DNA of 64,000 nucleotides. It comes from JACCZH01 sp963729445. Its GTDB lineage: Bacteria > Chloroflexota > Chloroflexia > Thermomicrobiales > CFX8. Below are positions 42,815 through 54,781 of the stretch, piece after piece (the first letter of the stretch is position 1; each line of letters begins with the position of its first letter). Under the pieces are notes generated by a model. The model was not told where the DNA came from, made no database searches, and worked only from the letters and a program-made list of their open reading frames with translations. A program made the position numbers and the translations under genes. The stretch covers positions 1,215,974 to 1,279,973 of the forward strand of contig CAVSNU010000002.1 of the NCBI GenBank assembly GCA_963729445.1. Reading direction: 5' to 3'.

Positions 42815-43657
42815 ATGAGCAGGAAAATCGTGGCCTACCTCCAGTTGACGCATCCGTGGGCGATCACGATCGTAATGATCGCGACCGCGCTCTTCGGCCT
42901 GCTTGCTGCCGGCGGAGATCCTGACGTCGGCCGTTTCGTGCTGCTGTTCACCAGTATGCTCGGGGGCCAGGTCGCCATCGGTGCGTCGAACGAGTGGTGC
43001 GACCGGGAGGCCGACGCGATCGACAAGCCGTACCGGCCGATCCCGGCAGGTCTGGTTCCTCCGGCAGGGGCACTCGTCATGGCCGCGCTGGGTCTTGTGG
43101 TTATGACCCTGGCCGGTCTGTTGCTCGGCATCTGGGGGTTCGTGTTGCTGGTCGTCATGATCGGCGCCGGGCTGATCTACAACTTCAAGCTCAAGCGCAC
43201 ACCCCTGTCGTGGTTGCCCTATCTGGTGGCGTTGCCCCTGCTTCCGACCTGGGCCTGGGTGGTGATGGACACGTTTGAGCCCCAGCTACTCTGGCTCTAC
43301 CCGATCGGCGCGCTGTTCGTGATGGCGATTCACCTCTCGCAGACCTTACCGGATATCGGAGCCGACCGCAGCCGGGGTGAGCAGGGCATCAGTGTGCTCC
43401 TTGGCCGGCGCTGGGCGGAAGCGGCCATCTGGGCGGCCGCGTTTGGGTCGACCCTGTCCGTCGCCGCAGGAGGCTGGCTGGTAGGTTCGCGTCCGCTGAC
43501 GACAACCGTCGCCGCCGGTGTGGCCGCGGTGCTGCTGGGTGTGGCGTTTATCGCCACCCGCGTGGCCGGGGCTCGCGTCCAGCCACACCTCTTCAAGGTC
43601 CTCACCAGCAGTGCCGTCATCCTGGCTGCCGGCTGGGTACTCTCGGTGACGGATTAG
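42815..43657 (+). CDS. UbiA-family prenyltransferase
   Basis: 280 aa with eight or nine hydrophobic helices. The family transfers a polyprenyl chain to an aromatic or other acceptor (quinone, heme O, chlorophyll or lipid synthesis). Aspartate-rich site 1 is NEWCDREADAIDKPYRPIPAG and site 2 is DIGADRSRGEQGISVLLG; both are complete. The N-terminus LQLTHPWAITIVMIATALFGLLA is typical of the geranylgeranyl/digeranylgeranyl transferase-like branch. There are no quinone or tetrapyrrole genes around it, so the acceptor is unknown. A damaged copy of its 5' end lies 630 bases upstream. Confidence 0.88.
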   Translation: MSRKIVAYLQLTHPWAITIVMIATALFGLLAAGGDPDVGRFVLLFTSMLGGQVAIGASNEWCDREADAIDKPYRPIPAGLVPPAGALVMAALGLVVMTLAGLLLGIWGFVLLVVMIGAGLIYNFKLKRTPLSWLPYLVALPLLPTWAWVVMDTFEPQLLWLYPIGALFVMAIHLSQTLPDIGADRSRGEQGISVLLGRRWAEAAIWAAAFGSTLSVAAGGWLVGSRPLTTTVAAGVAAVLLGVAFIATRVAGARVQPHLFKVLTSSAVILAAGWVLSVTD

Positions 43658-43985
43658 CGAGCCGGTCATCAACAAGAGGAAAGGCGGCCCGGTGGAGCGG
43701 TACCGCCTTCATGAAGGGATTGGGGAGGAGTAGGGGGAAAGCCTACGGCTTGTACCGGGACTGACGGCGACGTCAACGTCGCGAACCGTCTCACGCCCCA
43801 GGTCAGGTGGCCTCTCGCCGGTGTTGGGGGGACACCTCCGGAAACCGTGATCCTGACTCTCAGAGAATACCCTCGGGACGCTGCACGGGGTGTATCCGGC
43901 TTAACACGTTGCTTGTTGTCTCCGACACAGCTGCTCGTAGGGGCCCTGGACCGTGGCGTGATCGCGTGCCGCCAGAGGGATCAGG
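43658..43985. other. Intergenic stretch, possible weak terminator
   Basis: A 7-bp AAGGCGG/CCGCCTT inverted repeat at about 43681-43709 may end ubiA transcription. Nothing else is supported over about 330 bases. Confidence 0.4.
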
Positions 43986-44204
43986 CTAGAGCGTCAGGTA
44001 CGCAATCGCGGCAAACACGACAACAGCAATCGCCGAGCCGAGCAAGACGGGATCAAAGGGCGGGTGGGGAGCTTCCTCGCCGGCCGGGGTTGCCTGCATC
44101 CTGACGAACATCAGCACCATCGTGACAACCGCCAGAAGAGAGCTGACGGCGATAAGGCCCAGCAGAACAGGCTCAGGCAGCGTTGTCTTCAACAGGGGTA
44201 GCAT
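43986..44204 (-). CDS. Small two-helix membrane protein
   Basis: 72 aa: helix 1 VLLGLIAVSSLLAVVTMVLMFV, a short loop RMQATPAGEEAPHPPFDP, helix 2 VLLGSAIAVVVFAAIAYLTL. GGAAG lies about 8 bases before the ATG. It resembles small subunits or assembly factors of membrane complexes in size and topology, but I cannot name it. It is the last gene of the Chloroflexota-like part. Confidence 0.6.
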   Translation of the reverse strand: MLPLLKTTLPEPVLLGLIAVSSLLAVVTMVLMFVRMQATPAGEEAPHPPFDPVLLGSAIAVVVFAAIAYLTL

Positions 44205-44389
44205 GTGCAGGCTTCCATCTCCACGGCTGAGTAACCCACCAACTCGTTCGACTCACGATCCTACACTATCGCTCGCGCGGCATCAGGACAGACAGCGGCC
44301 TCTTCTGGTCTTCCCTTCGGCGAGTGTTGATGCGCATGGGAGGGGGGGGCCAGCCTTGTGGATTGTGGTGAAGGGGTTGGGAACCCGGC
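44205..44389. other. Probable junction between two unrelated genomes
   Basis: To the left, genes are mostly intact and Chloroflexota-like. To the right, they are Acidobacteriota-like with dense indels. The stretch contains an 8-G run (about 44342-44349) and no gene. A chimeric join, or scaffold fusion, is the best explanation. Confidence 0.55.
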
Positions 44390-45627
44390 TTAGATCACCG
44401 CCATCGCGTGGTCTTTGAGATACCCGTCGAGGTCCTCACCTTCAGGCGGTCCAGATGGCCGGTGCTGGTCCACAGGAAGTGGCTCTCCTGCAGGGCGAAG
44501 GGGGAGCGCGATGTTGCTGACCGACATGTCGAAGATGCCGTCGTCGTTGACGTCGCCGAAGTCGATGCTCATGCCCTTGAACGAGTCGTGCCCGAGGACC
44601 ATCGACTCGGGAACGGAAGAAGCCCGTCTCGCCGTGGAGCTCCACGAGCTCGCACCGCGCCCGGCCGCGAGCGGTTCCACAGCAGCTGGTCGGGCCCGAA
44701 GTCGTTGGCGATGTAGAGCTCGGAGAGCCCGTCGCGGTCGAGGTCGGCCGGCGCCGACCGCCAGCGTCCAGCCGCGCTCGCCGTCGCCCGGGAAGACGTC
44801 GCCGGCATCGCGGTAGAGCGCGCCGGCGCCTCGCCCGACTGCGCCGCCGGACGTGGAGGAAGATCCGGCTCGTCCCGCCGTTGCGCGCCCGCGAGAAGTC
44901 GTCGTTCATCTCGAACGGCCGGTTCGAGTTGGCGTCGGTGATCTCGGAGCCGTCGGCGTAGTAGTTGCCGACGACGATGTCCTGGTGGCCGTCGCCGTCG
45001 ACGTCCGCGAACGTCGCGGTGGCGGTCCACCAGCGCTGGCGCGAGGTCCGGGACGAGCTCGCGCGACCGCAAGGAGGCCATCGAGAGCGGCGCGCGCGGG
45101 CTGGAGATCCGGCCGGCGCGCGGCGCAGCAGCAGCAGCGGCGGGCGGCCCTAGAAGGCGACGAAGAGGTCGGCGAGGCCGTCCTCGTTCATGTCGGCGAT
45201 GCGGCAGACGGTCGGGTACTCCGTCATGCCGGTCGAAGCGGTCCCCGAAGTCGAGCGCGAACGGCGCGTAGCGGTTGCCGGTGCCCGGCACCGGGCTCAC
45301 CGTCAGCTCTTGCGCGCGGAGTCGGTGAGGCACAGGTCGTTGGGCAGCCCGTCGCCGTCGAGGTCGCCGAGCGCGGCGGAGCCGCCGATCTGGTAGAAGT
45401 AGAACTGCATGTGCGGCGGCCGTCTTGTTGACCGGAGGACGACCCCGCCCGCCGGCATGGGAGCCGGCGGGAGCGACTGCCAGGCGAACCGGAAGCGGGC
45501 TGCGAGGCGCGCCACCTCGCCGGGCGGCGGGTCGGGGATGCCGGGCGAGGGCCGCGAGCGCGCCGACGACGCCGAGCACGGCGAGCAGGACCCAGGGATT
45601 TTGCCGTCGAACCGCAGGTTTTTCCAT
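44390..45627 (-). CDS. FG-GAP/VCBS-repeat (CRTAC1-type) secreted protein, heavily frameshifted
   Basis: Pieces in several frames add up to about 410 aa. The start MEKPAVRRQNPWVLLAVLGV at 45627 is a signal peptide. Calcium-binding FG-GAP repeats appear as GGSAALGDLDGDGLPNDL, LYIANDFGPDQLLWN and FKGMSIDFGDVNDDGIFDMSVSNI. The D-x-D-x-DG loops are the calcium sites of a beta-propeller, as in integrin-like and CRTAC1 proteins abundant in Acidobacteriota and Planctomycetota. The C-terminus ends EGEDLDGYLKDHAMAVI. Likely secreted and involved in adhesion or surface binding. Many indels; treat the exact sequence as unreliable. Confidence 0.65.
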
Positions 45628-45816
45628 ACGACGATTTGAGTGGACACTGATTGAGCGTACGCAGCGGCTCTCAGGAGCCCGCCCCGGGATGCGCTCAGCG
45701 GAGTTGCCTGAAACCCTGCTCTAAGTAAGCCGTCAAAAGACGCGGGATTCACGCAGGCTTTTTTCGCGAAGCCCGAGGCGGGCTTGAACGGCGGGGCAGG
45801 CGGCGGATCTCTTGCG

Positions 45817-47913
45817 TCAGATCCGCCCGAGGCTCTGCAGGGCCCGCTGCAATGTGGGATCGAACCGGTTCTGGCTCAGGGCCTTCCGGAGGATGGAGAG
45901 GGCCTCGCTTCGGCGGCCGGCTCGATGCAGCGCCATGGCGTAGACCGCCACCACCTGACTGTCCTCGGGGAGCTGCCGGTACGCCGCCATACAGTCGGGG
46001 ACCGCCGCCTGGGCATCTCCCTGGGCCAGGTGGGCTGCACACCGTTGGCGGTACAGGAGGGGGTGCTCCGGCAGGGTCTCCAGGGCCCGGGTGGCGAGCG
46101 CGACGACATCGCCGGGTCGGCCGAGCTGCCCCAGGATCGCCAGGTACTCCACCAGGTAGTTGGCCGGGAAGTCGTTCAAAAAAGCCCTCTGCAAGGCCGG
46201 CAGAGGAGGGACGAAGCCGGCGGGGGGGACGAATGGGGCCCGCCGCTCCCCGGACTCCGGGAGCTCGAGCCGGAACACCGGCGGGGCGGAGAAGCCGCTC
46301 TTGACCAGGATGACGGCGAGAGGATCGACGTAGGCGATCCGCCAGCGCGGGTCCTGGAGGAGGGTCATGCCCAGCGGGGACCGCAGCGTCCGGGAGAAGT
46401 TCCCCAGAACCACGGTCTGGAAGCCGTAGCGGCTCTCCGCCTGCCTCCAGCTCTCCGGCGAGCCCACGATCCGCGTGTACTGGACGACGACCGCGGGATC
46501 GAGCACCCGGCTGTCGATGAAGAGGCGGTGCCTGGGCCAGAGGCGATAGCTCAGATAGGCGCCCATCTGGAAGTCGTTGAAGATGGGACCCGGCAGGTCG
46601 TTGTCGAGAATGAAGTCGGCCGCCCGGGGGCAGGCGATGGAGGGCCGGACGGTGAAGAAGCTGCCGGACTGCCCCCCCTCGAATCCTGGACGGGCGACGC
46701 GCAGGGCGACGGCGGCGCCCAGCAGCGTGACGGCCATGAGCCCGCAGGCGGTCGCATAGATCCAGCGTCGCGGGATGCCGTGCCTCTCCCGGCGGCGTCT
46801 CCCGGGCCGTGGCTCGCGCTCCCGGTCCTGGAGATTGCCGAGAATCACCAGGGCGGCGGCGAGAGCCAGCCCGGGAAGGTGGCGGATGGCCGTGGCCCCG
46901 AGCACCGCCATCCCCAGGAAGAAGAGGAGGCGCGGCAGCGGCCACCGCCGGGCGGCGACAAAGCTGGCGAGCCCGGCGCCGGTGGCCAGCAGATGGAGCC
47001 ATGGCAGCCAGGGCTCGGCCGGGCCCGCGCGGAACGGGCTGCGCCACTCCAGGATGAGGTTGGTCCCGGACTCCCCGATCGGCTGGTACTCCTGAGAGCC
47101 CGTCACGAAGGCGAAAGGCGCGAGGCGCTCGTTGAAGTGCCAGGGGTCGGCGACAGCCAGCAGGAAAAGCAGCGCCGGGAGCCAGAGCGGCGGATGTCCG
47201 GAAGAGACCGCCGTCTTCGCGCCTCTCCGCGCCTCGAGCCAGCCGCCGACGCTGTAGCAGAGCGCCACGAAGATGCCGAGCGGATAGCCGCCGTGGAGGT
47301 TGGCCCACAGCATCTGCAGCGCGCCGAGGACCGCGACGCGCTTCCAGGTAAACGCCCCTCCACGCTCCAGGAGACGGTAGAAGAGGGCGAGCATCAGCCA
47401 GGAGGCGACCTCGGCCTTGCCACAGAGGCGCCCGCCGATCGTCACCAGGAAGAGGATCAGGGCGAGAACGTTCAGCCAGACCGAAGCGGTCGATCCGCCC
47501 GGCGGTGTAGACGAGGACGCTCAGGGTGACGGCGAGGAGCGCGTGGAAGATCACCACCCCTGCGAGCCCTCCCAAGCGCTCCAGAACCGCGACGATGACC
47601 GTCCAGAGCCAGGAGTGATAAACCCAGCCGATCCCCTTGTCCGATGTGTAAAGGAACGGGTCCTGGCTGGGAGGCCTCCCTGCTCCACGACCTGGCGGCC
47701 GGAGGTGAGATACCACCAGAAGTCCTCGTTCCAGAGGTAGCTCAGGGTGAGCGACGCCACTACGGCGAGGGCCGGGACAAGAAGGAGGAGCCACGCCCCG
47801 CGGACGCCGCTCGCCGCGTCCGGCTCATCCGGGCTGCGCTGCCGGGGATCTCTGTCTTCTGGAAGCCTCGGCCGCCCCGCCTCTCGACGTCTCTTGTCGC
47901 GCTTACCGATGCC
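45817..47913 (-). CDS. Polytopic membrane protein with C-terminal TPR, frameshifted at the N-terminus
   Basis: An intact 542-aa frame (45817-47445) plus N-terminal pieces to about 47,900 gives roughly 690 aa. The front (VVASLTLSYLWNEDFWWYLTSGRQVVEQG, DPFLYTSDKGIGWVYHSWLW) and the alternating hydrophobic helices resemble PMT/ArnT-like lipid-linked sugar transferases with their acidic first loop (NEDFWW). Then comes a periplasmic domain (SGSFFTVRPSIACPRAADFIL, NDFQMGAYLSYRLWPRHRLFIDSR) and TPR-like repeats (AYRQLPEDSQVVAVYAMALHRAGRRSEALSIL). Function: possible glycosyltransferase or membrane scaffold, not certain. No ATG or GTG is visible in frame near 47,913; the first stop upstream is at 47950-47952, so the start is unresolved. 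Confidence 0.6.
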
Positions 47914-47939
47914 GAATCCCTCCTCGCGTCTCCTGCTGG

Positions 47940-48391
47940 TCAGGAGCTCTCAGGATATCCTATCCGACCATCCCTTTTTTTCATCCAGCCCTCCAGAAAG
48001 CTCTCCGCGAAGGCCCGGTCGCTCGGCGCGAGAGAGTTGAGGAGCAGCTCGTCGGGACTCACCCAGGCGAGGGCGTCGTGCTCCAACGCAGCCGGCTCGC
48101 CGCGATGTCCACGGCGTAGAGCTCGATGACGAACGGGGAGCCGGGGTCGGGCACGGCACCGAGGAGAGCACCCAGGGAGACCACCTCGACGCCGAGCTCC
48201 TCGGAGAGCTCCCGCTGCGCCGCCTCCAGAGGGGTCTCTCCGGGTAGAAATTTCCCTCCGGGGAATTCCCACAGCCCCGCATGGCGCTTTCCGGACGGCC
48301 GCCGGGCGAGGAGCAGCCGCCCGTCCCGCTCCACGACGGCCGCGAGAACCCTTGTCTTTTCAGAGGTTTCCTGGGAATCCACCATCTTCAT
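47940..48391 (-). CDS. mutT: MutT-type Nudix hydrolase (one frameshift)
   Basis: About 150 aa from ATG 48391 (MKMVDSQETSEKTRVLAAVV) to the stop at 47940. MutT clears 8-oxo-dGTP from the nucleotide pool. The Nudix box is complete: GGKFLPGETPLEAAQRELSEELG fits G-x5-E-x7-REU-x-EE-x-G-U. LLLARRPSGKRHAGLWEFPGGK is the usual preceding strand, and LAWVSPDELLLNSLAPSDRAF is the usual end. The frame shifts near 48090 from the first to the second part. It overlaps or abuts the membrane/TPR gene, suggesting an operon. Confidence 0.85.
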
Positions 48392-48526
48392 GGAGCGCCG
48401 GGGGACACTGGCATCACCTTCGCAAAGTGGAGCCAATCCCAGGAGAAGTGTATCTTTCGTGTCAAGGATTGCCATGGAAGTCCAGGATCGATGCTCGTGG
48501 GCTGAGCCAGCGGAGAGATCGAAGAA

Positions 48527-50469
48527 ATGAGATCCAGAATCGCAGTCGCCGCCCTACTCGCCGTCTGTGCCGTCTCCCCGGTCCGGGCGCAGGAGACCGT
48601 CGTCGCCGCCCAGGATCTGAAGGGCCTCAGCATCGAGGAGCTGATGGAGATCGACGTCACCTCGGTGTCGCGGCGCGCCGAGCGCCTCTTCGAGGCCGCC
48701 GCGGCCATCATCGGTGATCACCGGCGAGGAGATCCGGCGCTCGGGCGTCACCAGCCTCCCCGAGGCGCTGCGCCTGGTCAACTCGCTCCACGTGGCCCGC
48801 CAGAGCCAGCGCACCTGGGCGATCAGCGCCCGCGGCTTCAACTCGGCGACCGCCAACAAGATGCTGGTGCTGATCGACGGCCGCAGCGTCTACACGCCGC
48901 TCTTCTCGGGCGTGTTCTGGGACGTGCAGGACGTGCTGCTGGAGGACGTGGAGCGCATCGAGGTCATCCGCGGCCCCGGCGCCACGCTCTGGGGCGCCAA
49001 CGCGGTCAACGGCGTCATCAACGTCATCACCAAGCCGGCCGCCGACACCCAGGGCGGCCTGGTCGACGGCGGGCGCCGGCAACGAGGAGCGCGGGCTTCG
49101 GCGGCCGCGCGCTACGGCGGCACGCTGGGGGAGCGCGGCCACTACCGGGTCTACGGCAAGTACGTCGACCGCGACGCCCTCGGGCTTCGCGGACGGCGGC
49201 GATGCGCGCGACGACATGTGGCTGGGCCAGGGCGGCTTCCGCGCCGACTGGAGGACCGCGGACGGCGACGCGTTGACCGTCCAGGGCGACGCCTACACGG
49301 GCCGGATCGGCGAGCCCCTGCGTCGGACGACTCCGACGTCGACGGCGGCAACCTGCTCGGCCGCTGGTCGCGGCCGCTGGCCGAGCGGCTCGGGCCTCGA
49401 GCTGCAGGTCTACTAGGACCGCACCCACCGCGACATCCCCGACGCTCTTCGAGGAGCACCGCGACACCTGGACCTGGACTTCCAGCACGACTTCCAGCTC
49501 GGCGAAGCGGCACGACCTGATCTGGGGCCTCGGCTACCGGCACACCCGCGACCGGGTGCGCAACAGCAGCCGGTCGAGCTTCCTGCCGGCCCGCCTGGAC
49601 CCAGGACCTGTTCAGCGCCTTCGCCCAGGACGAGATCTCGCTCCTCGACGACCGGCTGCGCGCTGACCGCTCGGCACCAAGCTGGAGCACAACGACTCGA
49701 CCGGGCTCGAGGTGCAGCCCAGCGTCCGCGCTTCGCCTGGCGCTCGGCGAGCGACCGGCGCACCTCTGGGGCGCGGTCTCGCGGGCGGTGCGCACGCCGA
49801 CCCGGATCGACGAGGACTGATCCTCGTCTTCCGGCGCTCCCCGGCTCGTGGTGTTCGTCCAGGGGAGCCGCGACTTCGAGTCCGAGGAGCTGCTCGCCTA
49901 CGAGCTCGGCTACCGCATGCAGCTCGGACCCGACGTGCTCGCTCGACATCGCGGCCTTCTACAACGTCTACGACGACCTGCGCAGCCAGGAGCCGCCCGC
50001 CGGACGGCCGGTTCCCGATCACCTTCGGCAACTAGCTGAACGCCGAGACCTGGGGGCTCGAGCTGCGGGTCAACTGGCAGCCGCGTCGCCTGGCTGGCGC
50101 TGGCACGGCGGCCTACGCCTGGCTGGACGAGGCACCTCCGCCTCGATCCGGGCAGCCGCGACCCGACGGCGGCGGGCGAGGGCAACGACCCCGAGCACCG
50201 CGTCCAGCTGCGCTCCTGCTCGACCTGCCGGGCGGCGTCGAGCTCGACGCCTGGCTGCGCTACGTCGAGCGCGCTGCCCGCGCCGGCGGTGCCGAGACTA
50301 CACCGAGCTGGACCTGCGTCTGGGCTGGCGCGCCGCGCGACGCGCTGGAGCTGGCGCTGGTCGGCCAGAACCTGCTGCACGACGTCGCACGAGGAGTTCG
50401 GGCCGGCCGGTCCGCGCCGCGAGGAGGTCGAGCGCAGCGTCTACGGGAAGGTGACATGGTCGCTTCTGA
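48527..50469 (+). CDS. TonB-dependent outer-membrane receptor, frameshifted
   Basis: About 640 aa across many small frames. It starts with a signal peptide (MRSRIAVAALLAVCAVSPVRA) and a Ton-box-like region (LKGLSIEELMEIDVTSVSRR). The plug is well preserved: VITGEEIRRSGVTSLPEALRL, GFNSATANKMLVLIDGRSVYTPLFSG, IEVIRGPGATLWGANAVNGVINVIT. Later pieces give beta-strand fragments (YRVYGKYVDRDAL, GRWSRPLAERLG, LDLRLGW). The end reads VYGKVTW, then RF and a stop at 50467-50469 once one inserted base is removed. It overlaps the YfiR start. Such receptors take up siderophores, B12 or glycans with ExbB/TonB energy; the ligand is unknown. Confidence 0.8.
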
Positions 50470-51020
50470 GGCAGGCGTCCTCGCTCTGCTGCTGCTCGCT
50501 CCTCGCCGCGGCCCGGCCGCGTCGCGGACGCCAGGAGCGTCTCGGAGTACGAGGTCAAGGCGGCCTTCCTCTTCAACTTCGCCAAGTTCGTGGAGTGGCC
50601 GGCCGACGCCTTCGCCGGGGACCGCAGCGCCCGGTGGCGATCTGCGTCTACGGGAAGACCCGTTCGGCGCGAGCCTCGACGCGTGGTCCAGGGCGAGCGC
50701 GTGGGCGGCCGGCAGCTGCTCGTGCGTCGGACGCGCCGGACGCCTCGACGAGCTCGGCGACTGCCACATCCTCTTCGTCGGCCGCTCGGAGCGGAGCCGC
50801 CTCGGCGAGGTGCTCTCCGCCGGTCGAGGGGCGAGCCGGTCCTGACCGTCGGCGACACGGACGGCTTCCTGCGCGCCGGCGGCGATCATCGCTTCGTCCT
50901 GGAGGGAACAGGGTCCGCTTCCTGATCAACCTGGACGCGGCGGAGCGCAGCGGGCTGCGGATCAGCTCCAAGCTGCTGCGCCTGGCCCGCTCGGTCACCG
51001 CCGCGGGGCCGGCGAGCTGA
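50456..51020 (+). CDS. YfiR-family (DUF4154) periplasmic protein, frameshifted
   Basis: About 185 aa in three frames. The front is a signal peptide (ALLLLLAPRRG region). Then the DUF4154 blocks appear: EYEVKAAFLFNFAKFVEWPADAF, VAICVYGK, FGASLDA, GDCHILFVGRSERSRLGE, VLTVGDTDGF and the closing RVRFLINLDAAERSGLRISSKLLRLA. In Pseudomonas YfiR is the periplasmic brake on the membrane cyclase YfiN. Here the neighbouring protein is a histidine kinase with a YfiN-like sensor, so it probably controls that kinase instead. Start at ATG 50456. Confidence 0.8.
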
Positions 51021-51022
51021 GC

Positions 51023-52582
51023 TTGCCCGACCGGCTGCTGCGCGACACTGCCGATCCGCCGCAAGCTGGTGCTGATCATCATGCTCGACCACCGGCGGCG
51101 CCCTGCTCCTGGCCGGCGTGGTCCTGCTCGCGCTCGACTTCTGCGCGCTTCCGCCGCGAGATGGTCACCGACCTGGAGACCCTGGCGGAGATCGTGGCCC
51201 AGAACAGCACCGCGGCCGCTCAGCTTCGACGATCCGGACGCGGCCGAGGAGACCCTGGCGGCGCTGCGAGGCCAAGCGCCCCGGTCCTCGCGCGCGGCGG
51301 TCTACGACGAGAACGGAGAGCTCCTCGCCATCTACCGGCGCGGCGAGGAGGGCGGCAGCCCGGACTCCCGCCGCGCCCGGGGCCGGACGGCGACGAGTTC
51401 CGGCGACGGACTCCCTCGAGCTCTGTCCGAGCCCGTCGTCCTCGACGGACGAGCGGATCGGCACCGTCTACCTGGAGAGCAGCCTGAGCGAGCTCTCGGA
51501 CCGCCTCCGGTTCCGGGCCCTGACCGTGGCCGGCGGTGTTCCTGGCTGGCGGCGCTGGCCGCCCTGGCGCTCTCCTCGGGGCTCCAGCGGCTGATCTCCC
51601 GGCCGATCCTGCGCCTGGCCGAGACCGCGCGCGCGGTCTCCGAGCACAACGACTACTCGTCTGCGCGCCGAGCAAGCAGAGCGCCGACGAGCTCGGGCCA
51701 GCTGGTCGACGCCTTCAACCAGATGCTCGAGCCAGATCCAGGAGCGCGACTACCGAGCTGCTCCGGCCAAGGAGGCTGGAGCACCGGGTCGAGGAGCGCA
51801 CCGACGCCCTGCGCCAGGAGCTCGCCGAGCGGCGCGCGCCGAGCGGAGCTGGCGGAGCGCAACGCCGAGCTGCAGCGAGCAACCAGCGAGCTCGACGACT
51901 TCGCCTACATCGCCTCCCACGACCTGAAGGAGCCGCTGCGCGGCATCCACAACTACTCCATCTTCCTGCTCGAGGACTACGGCGACAAGCTCGACGCGGA
52001 CGGGCAGGTCCAAGCTGGAGACCCTGATGCGCCTCACCCGGCGCATGGAGGTCCTGATCGACTCCCTGCTCCAGTACTCCCGGCTCGGCCGGGTCGACCT
52101 GGCGATCGACGAGGTGGACCTGAACGAGGTCGTGGCCGAGGTGCGTGGACTCGCTCGGCATCAGCCTCGACGAGCGAGCAGGTCGAGGTGCGCGTCCCGC
52201 GGCCGCTGCCCAGCGGTGCGCTGCGACCGGGTGCGGGTCGGCGAGATGTTCCACAACCTGATCGTCAACGGCGATGAAGTACAACGACAAGCCGCGAGAA
52301 GTGGATCGAGATCGGCTGGACGAGGACGGCGGCCGCAGGCGCCAGACCCGTCCGGCCTTCTACGTCCGCGACAACGGCATCGGCATCCCGGAGAAGCACT
52401 ACGACGCGATCTTCCGCATCTTCAAGCGGCTGCACGGCCGGGACAAGTTCGGCGGCGGCACCGGCGCCGGGCTGACCATCGTCAAGAAGATCGTCGAGCG
52501 CCACAGCGGCCGGATCTGGGTGGAGTCGGCGCTCCGGCGAAGGGCACGACGTTCTACTTCACCCTGGCCAAAGGAGACATGA
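51023..52582 (+). CDS. CHASE8-like sensor histidine kinase (YfiN-type sensor), frameshifted
   Basis: About 510 aa. It begins PDRLLRDTPIRRKL (TTG 51023), then TM1, then a periplasmic CHASE8-like domain (TDLETLAEIVAQNSTAALSFDD, RAAVYDENGELLAIYRR) and TM2, then HAMP (SRPILRLAETARAVSEHNDY). Next is a coiled coil, then the kinase: DDFAYIASHDLKEPLRGIHN (phospho-acceptor His), HNLIVN, DNGIGIPEKHYDAIFRIFKRLHGRDKFGGGTGAGLTIVKKIVE with N, G1 and G2 boxes. The H-box is of the Cph1/Rcp1-linked type. The final TGA overlaps the next ATG (ATGA). YfiR upstream is the likely periplasmic partner. Confidence 0.8.
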
Positions 52583-53037
52583 CCTTGCCGCACACCCGAA
52601 CCAACCGATCCTGCTGGTCGAGGACAGCCCCGAGGACTTCGAGGCCACCGTGCGGGCCTTCCAGCAAGGCGGGCCTCAAGAACCCCATCGTCCGCTGCGA
52701 GGACGGCGACGAGGCCCTGGACTACCTCTTCCGCCGCGGCCGCTACGCCGACCCGGCGAGCTCGCCGCGGCCCGGCGTCGATCCTGCTCGACCTGAACCT
52801 CCCGGGCACCGACGGCCGCGAGGTCCTCGCCGAGATCAAGAGCGACGAGCAGCCTGCGGCACATCCCGGTGGTGGTCCTCACCACCTCGACCGACGAGCG
52901 CGACATCGACGCCTGCTACCGGGCGGGCGCCAACAGCTACATCCAGAAGCCGGTGGACATCGACGGGTTCATGCAAGGCCATCGAGCGCCTCAACGGCTA
53001 CTGGTTCGAGGTCGTGATCCTCCCCAAGGGGGAGTGA
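52579..53037 (+). CDS. Rcp1-like single-domain response regulator
   Basis: About 152 aa. Its receiver domain holds ILLVEDSPEDFEATVRAF (acidic pair), a characteristic DYLFRRGRYADP insert typical of Rcp1-type receivers, ILLDLNLPGTDGREVL (phospho-Asp), IPVVVLTTSTDERDI (Thr switch) and SYIQKPVDIDGF (Lys). No output domain. It would take phosphate from the preceding Cph1-like kinase. The start overlaps the kinase stop; two or three indels break the frame. It is followed 3 bases later by the hybrid kinase. Confidence 0.82.
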   Translation: MTLPHTRTNRSCWSRTAPRTSRPPCGPSSKAGLKNPIVRCEDGDEALDYLFRRGRYADPASSPRPGVDPARPEPPGHRRPRGPRRDQERRAACGTSRWWSSPPRPTSATSTPATGRAPTATSRSRWTSTGSCKAIERLNGYWFEVVILPKGE

Positions 53038-53040
53038 GCG

Positions 53041-54767
<1,727 letters not shown>

Positions 54768-54781
54768 GCGCCACCTCCCCA

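Noticed and set aside
45784..47529. A 581-aa plus-strand frame opposite the membrane/TPR gene
   Set aside because: Low-complexity Gly/Glu/Arg/Pro composition with no domain; the minus strand carries real membrane helices and TPRs.
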